A stretch of DNA of 64,000 bases from Tricholoma matsutake (Eukaryota; Basidiomycota; Agaricomycetes; Agaricales; Tricholomataceae): assembly GCA_026075535.2 (NCBI GenBank), contig AP026540.1:8494001-8558000 (forward strand). The letters are read 5' to 3'. Positions 12,601 through 20,109 of the stretch are shown one piece after another. A program made the position numbers and the translations under genes. Below the pieces are notes generated by a model. The model saw only the letters and a list, made by a program, of their open reading frames with translations. It searched no databases and was not told the origin of the DNA. The stretch's first letter is position 1. Every line of letters starts with the position of its first letter.

Positions 12601-13287
12601 TGAGTTAGTGGATTGGGTGGAGTGGGCAGATAACCCTTCTGGAGCGAAGGTCATCTGAAAAGCTACTGCCCCAGGAAGTTTGCTAGCACGCACATAAGTG
12701 GCAGCATTGATGAAGGAGATGTCAGGAGGTGTAAACTTAGGAGGAATGGGGGGTTTGGAAAGTGCGGAGGAGTCGAGGATTTCTACTGGAAGGTTCGGGG
12801 ACAAAGGTGATGTCAGGGGTGCTGGACCTCTATGATCTGCAGAGTGGAAAGCAAGTTGGCTTGAAGACCAGTCAATCAATGGATTGTATTGCTTCAGCCA
12901 GTTATGACCGAGTATGGTGGAACAGGAAGAGTCGAGCGAAGTTACATAAAATGACAAATTGAACACTTCACCGGCAGGAAAGGTGACCGGAAGTTTGACG
13001 ACCTGAGTTATGGTGGAGTTGCAAGATCCATCAAAGAGTTGTAAACTGATCGGGTTAATGGATTCTGTGCTGAGTTGGTTATTCAACACAAAAGAGGAGT
13101 CAAGGAAGCAGTGGGAGGAGCCAGAGTCGATAAGGGTTTGGAAAGGAGCAGAAGAGTCAGGAAAGGTTAAAAGGATGGTTAGGGAGTCAGGGTCAGAAAG
13201 AGCAGACACATTGAGATGAACATAGGCAGCCAAATGGGTAAGGTCAATGCAACCCCCAGCCCCAATGGCTGTATCCTGAGGGTTGTG
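9604..13287 (-). pseudogene. Element B pol: protease, RT, RNase H, integrase, chromodomain
   Basis: On the minus strand the protease has LIDSGSSHCFLD near 13,130. RT follows with KKKDGSLRLCVDY, FTKIDLWHAYH and YLDD (about 12,010), then RNase H (VVTDHKNLEYF) and integrase (HHCC zinc finger; SMDFIEQLPDSDG; YHPQGDGQTE). A C-terminal chromodomain (YEIAEVLDSK...YLIRWEGYQG) lies at about 9640-9790. The frame is broken only by TGA at about 12,301, 10,759 and 10,384, each at a spot where Arg is normal (VDYRGLN, CKRSK and QTERLNQ contexts). Pol sits in the -1 frame relative to gag. Apart from these stops the reading frame is well preserved, so the insertion is fairly recent. Confidence 0.88.
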
Positions 13288-13289
13288 GA

Positions 13290-14387
13290 CTATTTTTCCA
13301 AGTCCGTAGAGTCAGGAACGACAGCAGATGCATGGGCTTTTGCAGCTTTGGATTTCGGGCAGTTTCCTGCTATGTGCCCTTCCTCACCGCAGTAGAGACA
13401 AAGTCGTTCTCTCATGCAACATTCTCATTCCTCCCCAGCAAGCTTGCTGTTCTTCCCCAATTTATTGGAGATGGACGACTTGGGCTTGTCCCGGGAAGTG
13501 TTCTTTGTCACAGAAGACTGCTGGTTGGAGGTGTTACCGTGGGCGGAGTTTGAAGAGGCTTGGTTTGTCGATGGGGAAGGGCTCTTGGAAGAGTCCTTCT
13601 GACTAGAGTTAGTGACATTACTGGAATTCTTTGTTTTGAAACAGGATTCATCTTCTTGCATCCAGTAGATGTCGTCGCTGTCCTGCGCTTTCAAGTGCAG
13701 TTCTGCAAGAGTATTGGGTTTACCACCCTGAAGAACTTCTATGTGAAGCCGAAGTGGAAGACTGCGGAAATAGCGGTCGCGAAGGGCTGCTTCATTCCAG
13801 TTGACCCTAGAAGCTAATTCCCAGAAGTCAATGTTATATTTCGTGATACGACCACCTTTCTTCATTGCTAAGTCAGAGAGAGCTTTTTCTGTGTCTCCGA
13901 CCGGGTTGTGCGGACCAAAGTTGCTTTCCAGCTCAGCAAGGAAAGCTTCATAGTCCCACATCCAGTGTGTGGAATCTGTTGGGTCATTCAGACCAGGCTC
14001 AAACCAACTGAGAGCTGATCCCTTAAGATAAGAAAGGATGAATATGATCTTTTTCTCATCAGAGGAAAATATGCGTGGACGGTCGCAGAAATGAAGATTG
14101 CAGGAGACTAGGAAGTCTCTAAGTTTCTTTGGATTGGCGCTGTTGAAAGTGTTGGGGTCACGAACTTTGATTTTCTCGGTCTTGGGTGCATTATTCTGAT
14201 GAAGGGTGCAGATACTCTCCGAGAGGTTGTAAAGGACATCTATGAACCTATCCCCTGGGTCAGGGTTTTCCCCCGCAGGAGGTTGATCCTCTGGATCATT
14301 GGGATTGGGGTCACCCCCAGGGCTGTCAGAACCACTAGGGTCATTGGGTCCGCCGGGGGGTCCGTCCTCTAGACCAGGATCTTCCAA
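13290..14387 (-). pseudogene. Element B gag
   Basis: Gag starts with a Pro/Gly/Asp-rich N-terminus (MEDPGLEDGPPGG) and continues through a retrotransposon capsid region (DPNTFNSANPKKLRDFLVSC; LSYLKGSALSWFEP; ELESNFGPHNPVGDTEKAL). It reaches a zinc knuckle, CLYCGEEGHIAGNC (CX2CX4HX4C), near 13,365-13,405. One TGA (about 13,425) interrupts it just before the knuckle. The frame ends at TAG 13,290-13,292 inside GAAAAATAG, and pol opens in the -1 frame right there, so gag and pol may have been joined by frameshifting. Confidence 0.8.
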
Positions 14388-14710
14388 CCCAAAGGGTTGA
14401 GGCTGGTTGATGCCCCCTATGTACTCAAGGGGAGTTCTTGATCAAAAACCTTCCAGGTTGGCAGAAGGGTGTGGGGCACGGGTGGACATGAGATTGGCAC
14501 TGATTGAGGGGGCTCCTGAGCCGATTTGTCAGAAGATGTTTGAGGGTCTGGAAGACACTCTGAAGGTAGTGGTGGGTCAAGGGTCGGAAAGGGTGGATCA
14601 CTGGATTGCAGAGATCCCTGGGATAGTACCAGCGCATTGGGAATTTCTTGTTGTGCGCTGGCAGGTCTCAGTAGGGGTCATAGAGAGGAATTGGACAAGT
14701 GAAGTGTGAG

Positions 14711-15398
14711 TTCATATATACTTTAATCTGCCAATCCCAACCTCAGTTCTCTAAGAGTCTGAACTCCATTCGACTCGACCTCCAGTCTCCCTCTGAAGTT
14801 CTAACCTCATCTGAACTTAATCTAAGTCCCTCCATACTCCTTCCCGCATTTACCTGCACTTTCCTGCTCCTACCTCCAAACCTTCAACTTGAAATTAGGA
14901 CACCAGATGAGGTGAAGGGCGCAGCTTCTTACAAGCTGAAGCCAAGTCCTTTCCATTTCCCCTCCCGCAGAATCCGCAATGACCCAACAACCTTCCATAA
15001 ACAACACCTGCAGTGTCTGATCAGATTCCGACGAACCTTCCAGGATCAGTTCTTAACAGTATATACAAACTGAGGAATACAAGGCAAAACTAACTAAGCT
15101 TAAATACTGTAGTCTGGAATAATGCGGAACAGGAATGAAGACCGCGGCAGTGTCTTGACTGCATAGATAAATTATCTAGCAGGAGCCACACAGGAATCCA
15201 TAGTTGAATTTGCAATAGAGATGGCAGCCTTGGGAAGGCAGGCATGGATGCTGTACAAGGCAGCCTGGTGCACAGCAGTGTGGGCAGTGCAAGGCAGCCA
15301 GGAACAAAATCGGGAGGCGTAGACAAAAGTCAGGTTCAACATGCAGGAAAGGGTCAGACGGATGCAGGTTCCAATCGGGCAAGGAACGGTTCTTGACA
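14711..15398 (-). repeat. 5' LTR of element B, with inverted outer half
   Basis: Bases 15,058-15,398 match 8050-8398 in the same orientation. Bases 14,711-15,057 match 7699-8050 as the reverse complement: they begin gttcatatata, read back through the LTR, and end at CAGTTCTTAACA. The normal outer end of the LTR is therefore now internal. The flanking ATATA-type words (gtatatac, ttcatatata) may be the exchange points. Confidence 0.82.
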
Positions 15399-15403
15399 AC
15401 ACC

Positions 15404-15852
15404 TGCAAATGTTCACGCAACAAAGTGCCTTTTGCGCAACGAGGCGCCTTTTGTGCCAACCATCTACAAACATTCCAATATGTCGATCCATCAGCCCCTA
15501 TTGTACTCTCACCATTCTCGCAGTCAATACCCCTGTGCAAACCGTTGCACCTGCAGAAATGATCAAGGATGTCTTTGCATGCCCATTACCAATCATGGCC
15601 TGATGTGGACACCACTTACCAAGCATGGCCTGATGCGGACACTATCACTGATTGATGGCCATCTCCCCAAATGGGAACACAACCCTGGATCTGAATTAGT
15701 GCTAGGATGGAAGGGGCTCCAAGTATTTTAGAATGTCGCATGCCTTCCATATATATACTTCGGCCTTGCACCAGACTCCTTAGAGTTTTCTCTTTGGTTT
15801 TCCCTTGCAAGTATTGAGTTCTTAGGACTCTGATCATAAGGTTGCCCTTACA
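15404..15852 (+). repeat. 3' LTR of element A, right fragment, with TATA box
   Basis: This is the continuation of the interrupted A LTR, from tgcaaatgttcacgcaac to the terminal CCCTTACA. It keeps the promoter lost from the 5' LTR: TATATATA from 15,750, and the likely transcript start AGAGTTTTCT at 15,782. The DIRS-like element resumes at 15,858 after the GTGTA duplication. Confidence 0.85.
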
Positions 15853-15857
15853 GTGTA

Positions 15858-17210
15858 TGTACACCGCAAATGCGCAAGGATGCCCACATTGTCCCCTCTT
15901 CTCACTGACCAAATGTTCTTGCTAGCAAATGTGTGCTTCGCTGGACAACTCCCCACTCCGACAAATTTCAAACCACCCTGGAAGCAGAGCTTCCACCCTC
16001 ATCCATCCTCAAATTGTTCCAAGTCATGCTTTTTTCTCTCGATGAGAACACCCATAGCAATTATGGTGCAGGACTTCTCTGTTTTACTCAATACTGCGTC
16101 ATAACTGCGACACACACTCCATTCCAGAACTTAGTCGCATGCCAGCTTTGGAAATTTTACTCTCTGCATTCTCCACTTCTGCAGCTGGTTCCATTTCAGA
16201 AAGTGCACTCAACAATTGGCTGGTGGGCCTCCAATATTGGCACATTGTCAATGGTGCAGCATGGCACGGTTTGGACATGCTTCACCATGTCCGCCGTGGA
16301 TTCGTAAAGCTTGTCCCTCCCAGCTCCAAGTGGGCAAAGCACCCTCCCATGACCATTGAGGCACTGGTTGCCTTGAAGTCAGGTCTTGATTTATCCAATG
16401 CATTTGATGCGGCAGTGTGGGCTGTGGCATCCGTCGCCTTCTGGTCATGCTGTCGGCAAGTCTGCCCTCTTTCCTCATCTCTTATTATTTACTCATCTAA
16501 CCTGCAGCTTGGGTGAGCTCCTCATCCCTAGTCAGAATCTCTTCAATTCAGCAAAACATGTGTCCCATGATGTGCTCCCTGTCTGTACCTCTTGAGTCCA
16601 CAATGGTACAGAACATGCCACCTTTCACATTCCGTGGATGAAAACCACTGTGGCAATAGGTGCTGACATTTCAGTCACAGCTCATGTTCATGTTACTTGT
16701 CCACTGTCAGCTCTCAGACATCATCTCTCTGCCAATTCTCTTGTCCCCAACACTGCACCTCTTTTTACTTTTGAGACTGCTGATGGGGGTTGGGCACCCA
16801 TGACAAAGCCCTGGTTCATTGATCATTGTAACATGGTGTGGGTTGCTGCTGGCTTTCCTCAGATGCCAGGGCACACTTTCCGCATAGGTGGTGCCACAGA
16901 GCTTCTTCTGCAGGGTACTGACCCCAACATTGTGGCGACACAGGGATGCCGGCTGTCCAATGCCTTTCTTGAGTATTGGCGCCATATTGAATCTATTCTC
17001 CCTCTCTTCATTTTGAATGCTGCTAATTCTCATCGCGCCCATAGCTTAAAAGCCACCATGGACACATATGCTCACTATTATCGCTTCCTATGTTGTCTTG
17101 TTAGTGCTACTAGTACTCGCAGCATATCTCATTTACTGTTACTCTCGATACTCCGAATGTCTGGAGCCTGCATTGTGAAATATTATATCTGTTCCCTCGC
17201 TCAGCTCTAG
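15858..17210 (+). pseudogene. DIRS-type tyrosine recombinase, decayed
   Basis: This is the integration enzyme of the outer element. Readable pieces, in slightly different frames, are an N-terminal SAM-like region (DENTHSNYGAGLLCFTQYC near 16,040), NNWLVGLQYWHIVNGAAWHG (about 16,210), LDLSNAFDAAVWAVASVAFW-SCCR (about 16,390-16,455) and, from 16,638, HTFRIGGATELLLQG (about 16,875) followed by FLEYWRHIE (about 16,965). The R (SCCR), H-x-x-R (HTFR) and Y (EYWR) positions of the tyrosine recombinase active site are all visible. Frame breaks near 15,930, 16,130 and 16,480-16,630 disable it. Such recombinases insert circular cDNA without target duplication. Confidence 0.75.
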
Positions 17211-17230
17211 TTTGGGGTGCCTAGTCCAAA

Positions 17231-17862
17231 GAGACTCGCCTGTTGTGAGCTGGGCTCCTTCATGGTGTAGTCTTGTTTTCCCCTTCAGGCTTTCTGTCCA
17301 TTTGTGGGACTAACGGGGCACACTCCAAAGATTCTGATCGCAATTTTTGCTTTCCACTTTGAAGCATCGTGATGCGCCTGTCATGTGATGAGCATCATGT
17401 GCTGCACCTGACAGTTTCCCAGAATCTTCCCTCAAACCTTGGAAAATCTTATTTGCAACGCATTATCAAATAATATTTTACATTGAACTCAAACTCAGAT
17501 ATAATGAGTGCAGCCATACAAAGCTGGTGACTCAACAATAGGCCACGTGAGCTTGCAAGCTTGGCCAAAAAAGTTGTGTCCAGGCTTTGTAAGCACAACA
17601 TGATTTTGATGTCTCTTCAACGTGTTTCAACGTCTAGTGTCATTAGCCTGAGAGGTCTGTGCGCGATGAAGGTTAAGAAGGACAAAAAAAGAAACACATT
17701 CTCTCTTCTTCCTGCCTCATCCCTTCACTTTGACAGACACCATCTGTCCATTTTTCCACCCACCCTCCTCCCATTCTCTCTCCTAGTGTGCCTTGGTGTA
17801 GTCTCATTTTCCCCTTCAGACTTTCTGTCCATTTGTGGGACTAACAGGGCATGCTCCAAAGA
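17231..17862 (+). repeat. Tandem ~530-bp repeat R, one unit plus part of a second
   Basis: Directly after the recombinase, sequence from about 17,260 matches the units at 27,319-28,203. A second unit begins near 17,695 (acattctctcttcttcc) and is cut at 17,862, where element D sequence starts. Markers shared by all copies are gtccatttgtgggactaac, catgtgatgagcatcatgtg and tggccaaaaaagttgtgtcc. Position suggests it is the 3' terminal repeat region of the DIRS/Ngaro-like element, but I cannot prove this without a complete copy. No gene is seen. Confidence 0.75.
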
Positions 17863-18265
17863 TTATAATTGCATTGAGAACACGGGAGTGCCAGAGAGAG
17901 TCTTGAGACATGATCGATAATCTACAATAATGAGTTAATATGAGCGGGGTTCTTGCATCGTTCTTCTTAGTGAAAGCTCCAGAAACAGAAAGCGGTTTGA
18001 ACAGAGGTCTTGCAGTCAGGCATAATATGTCGGCGAGTTCACTAGAAATCAAGACTGGCAAAGATCCATGGTCAATTAGTGTGTTAACGGGAGTAGCAGC
18101 ACAGGTAGCCGGAGCATCAACGCAGCATGTCCAACAAAGGTGTTGAGGAAGGGCAAAAGGCAAAGTCACATACTCTTCGACCTCATTAGCATCTACGTAG
18201 TCTTCTGAGTCTCCGTTACTCTTGCTACCTTCGAAAACCGTGTCTGCCTCGAAAATGGCAGCGAC
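17863..18265 (-). pseudogene. LTR element D, 3' fragment: Gag C-terminus and retroviral-type protease
   Basis: Minus strand. The sequence continues the frame of the Gag piece at 25,557 after element C is removed. An acidic linker is followed by a protease-like domain with LIDHGSLPVLIS (usual D-S/T-G changed to D-H-G), a middle strand region, and VLNAIII before the sequence breaks off at 17,863. D therefore lacks RT and everything beyond, and its end abuts repeat R. The substituted active site and the truncation make it inactive. Confidence 0.65.
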
Positions 18266-18590
18266 TGTTACGATTTTCTGTTATTGTAACCCACGATGGC
18301 CAGACGTATGCCAGCAAGGCCAGGTACCTTAATTTTTCCATTCGACTTGACTCTCCTCCGATGGCAGACACCCTGATGCATGATGACTCCATGCACCCAA
18401 ACCACTCCCACATGCACCGTGGTACGACAACCCCTTCACATGAGGTCCATGACATCGGATCCTTGACATCGGATCCATGACATCGGACACCTCATGCGAG
18501 GCATGAGGCCTATTGTCTCTATTGTTCTTGTCTATATTTACCTGATAAGCATCTCACTTTCCAATTGGACGATAGGTAGTCCTAGAACAG

Positions 18591-18634
18591 TATATAAGCT
18601 GTAGCTACACTCTGTGTATTCTCCAGCTTGACCT
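18591..18634 (+). promoter_or_regulatory. TATA box and inferred transcript start of element C
   Basis: TATATAA lies at 18,591-18,597. The 11-mer CAGCTTGACCT, complementary to the stretch after the LTR, starts 33 bp downstream at 18,624. The right LTR has the same layout (TATA from 25,175, 11-mer at 25,208-25,218). The start site is inferred from spacing. Confidence 0.6.
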
Positions 18635-18672
18635 AATTCAACCAACGGTCTTAGACTCAACCAGAACACTCA

Positions 18673-18923
18673 ACAACTAAGGAAGTCCCTTAGTTGTGAT
18701 ACACTCAAACTCGACAGCTTAGGAAGCCCCTAGCTGTGATAACCCAAACTCGACAGTTGGAAAGCCTCCAACTGTGATACACGAATGAACGGTCTACTCA
18801 GAAAGCCTCTGAGTACGGATAGCCATGACTACTTGAGGAAGTACCCAAGTGGAGGCAGGAAGCCCGATACACTAGGAAAGTCTCCTAGTGCGATACAAAT
18901 ACAGTTGGAAAGCCTCCAACTGT
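18673..18923 (+). repeat. Array of seven hairpins with conserved AAGYC loops in the C leader
   Basis: Seven stem-loops sit about 31-42 bases apart. Stem arms are 18,673-82/18,688-97, 18,714-23/18,729-37, 18,753-61/18,767-75, 18,795-802/18,808-15, 18,831-38/18,844-50, 18,870-77/18,883-90 and 18,901-09/18,915-23. Each stem is 7-10 bp, with single bulged bases in the second and fifth. Every loop is five bases: AAGTC, AAGCC, AAGCC, AAGCC, AAGTA, AAGTC and AAGCC. Most are followed by GATAC or GATAAC. Stems differ between hairpins but stay paired. A degenerate unit (GGAAGCCCGATAC, about 18,858) lies between the fifth and sixth. The array is downstream of the inferred start, so it would be in the RNA. 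Confidence 0.85.
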
Positions 18924-18969
18924 GATACATGAAGCCGAGGCTGAGTCAAGGACCTATAGTCTTAACAAA

Positions 18970-18980
18970 AGGTCAAGCTG
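18970..18980 (+). promoter_or_regulatory. Candidate self-priming PBS of element C
   Basis: AGGTCAAGCTG begins 2 bases after the LTR end and is the exact reverse complement of CAGCTTGACCT at 18,624-18,634, the inferred mRNA 5' end. The 11-nt length matches what is known for Tf1 of fission yeast, a chromovirus that primes reverse transcription with its own mRNA 5' end. The site has no TGG-start tRNA match. Confidence 0.65.
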
Positions 18981-19257
18981 ATCTATGAAGTCCACCTACC
19001 TAGGTGCAGACACAACGTCTTTCAGACAAAGCCCAGACAGACCTCCGACAGGAGCATCGACATCAGGAAGAACCTCATGGTATAGATACCAAGGTCGACT
19101 AGTACGATACTCAGAACCAGCACAAAGGTGGTTCTCGAAGTGAACAGAAGACGAGGAACCAAGATACCTCACTGAAGAAGACTTCAGATCGACAAGCAAA
19201 GAAGAAACCCCAGAATGAGACCCATTCTCCTTATCCAACAACGACATCCCCAATAAC

Positions 19258-20109
19258 ATGTCTACCGAACCCACCGCATCTACCAAGGAGATTAGAATCC
19301 GAACCCCCTCTGACTTCACAGGGGACTGAGTGAGAACTGCAAAGTTCTTGCAAGAAGTGAAACTCTATCTGAGAGTAAATCACGGAATCTATGACACAGA
19401 TGAAAAGAAAATCATCTTCGCATTGTCATTCATGAACAGAGGAACCGCCACGCCCTGGGCACAGACATGGGCAGAAAAGGAAGACCTAGGGACATGGTCA
19501 ACCTTCGAAACGGCGCTCAAAGTAGCGTTCACCCCGATCGATGAAGCTGGCAGAGCCAGAACCAAAATGAAAACACTGAAGCAGGGACAAGACCTGGAGG
19601 ATTACATTGCGCAATTCCGAATCCTGCAAGAAAAGGCAGGGATCAATGACGATACTGCCCTGATCAAACTCTTCATGGACGGGTTAAACCCCAAGCTCCT
19701 TGAAAGAGTATTCAACATGGAAACGATCCCCACAACCCTTGAGGGGATGATCAACACTGCCTCCAAATATGATGGACAATGGAGGAGAGCAAAAGTGATA
19801 ACTGGGAAATTACAGGAGAGCTGGGCAAAGAAACCCGCGAACTCTAAACCAAAAGAAACCCCACTAGAAATCAACCGACTCTCTGACCAGGAGAGGGTCA
19901 AACACATGAAGAAGGGGCTATGCTTTGTGTGCCACCAACCCGGGCACAGAGCAACCAAACACAAGAAAGGGGAAACAAGAACCGAGAACTGGTCATTCCA
20001 AAAGAAGAAAGGCAAAGAGGCCTACTCAAAAATCTGAGCAATCATAAAGGACCTCGATGAAGAAGACAGGACAAGGGCTCTCACCGCAATTGAGGATGAG
20101 GGTTTTTAA
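19258..20109 (+). pseudogene. Element C gag
   Basis: ATG at 19,258 opens MSTEPTASTKEIRIRTPSDF. The capsid region includes FLQEVKLYLRVNH, DEKKIIFALSFM, DYIAQFRILQEKAGI and LIKLFMDGLNPKLLERVF. A knuckle-like CFVCHQPGHRATKH follows near 19,921, with His at the place of the usual last Cys. TGA at 19,327 and 20,035 interrupt it; both can be read as mutated CGA. The natural end is TAA at 20,107-20,109, preceded by a slippery heptamer. Gag would assemble the particle. Confidence 0.82.
20100..20106 (+). promoter_or_regulatory. Candidate -1 ribosomal frameshift site, GGGTTTT
   Basis: The heptamer reads G GGT TTT in the gag frame and is followed at once by TAA. It fits the X XXY YYZ rule. After a -1 slip, translation continues TTA AAG AGG into the pol frame, which is open from here through the protease. 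The downstream structure was not modelled. Confidence 0.55.

Larger units (their letters stand above)
7699..15398 (-). mobile_element. Ty3/gypsy chromovirus B (minus strand) inserted in the 3' LTR of A
   Basis: Element B is bounded by perfect ACACC duplications (7694-7698 and 15,399-15,403) and by LTR ends TGTTAAGAAC...GTTCTTGACA. Gag, protease, RT, RNase H, integrase and chromodomain read on the minus strand from 14,387 to 9604. A purine tract next to 8399 (minus strand AAGGGGGAAATAC) marks the left LTR as the 3' LTR. Two features are unusual: a plus-strand gene lies between pol and the 3' LTR, and half of the right-hand LTR is inverted. Because B interrupts A, it is the younger insertion. 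Confidence 0.9.
1730..15852 (+). mobile_element. Ty3/gypsy chromovirus A, with element B inserted in its 3' LTR
   Basis: Element A is a complete but dead LTR retrotransposon. The LTR ends form an 8-bp inverted repeat, TGTAAGGG...CCCTTACA; in the 5' LTR the first bases have become TATAAGGG. The order is 5' LTR, self-priming-type PBS, gag, protease, RT, RNase H, integrase, chromodomain, polypurine tract (ggggggg at 7623-7629) and 3' LTR. Removing B (7699-15,398 plus one ACACC copy) restores the 3' LTR. Flanking ATGTA/GTGTA supports insertion into the DIRS-like element. Many in-frame stops, mostly TGA, rule out autonomous activity. Confidence 0.88.
18266..18967 (+). repeat. 5' LTR of element C
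   Basis: This 702-bp LTR includes a TATA box at 18,591-18,597, a likely start at 18,624, and the hairpin array 18,673-18,923. It is paired with 24,830-25,551, which has about 20 extra bases near 25,025-25,045. Confidence 0.92.

Noticed and set aside
14699..15073. Repeated 100-residue 'protein' in both LTRs of element B
   Set aside because: It is an open frame across LTR sequence, seen on opposite strands only because half of one LTR is inverted.
18673..18923. Hairpin array considered as a CRISPR-like array
   Set aside because: The units are not identical repeats with unique spacers. Stems vary, spacing is uneven and there are no cas genes; it is inside a eukaryotic LTR.
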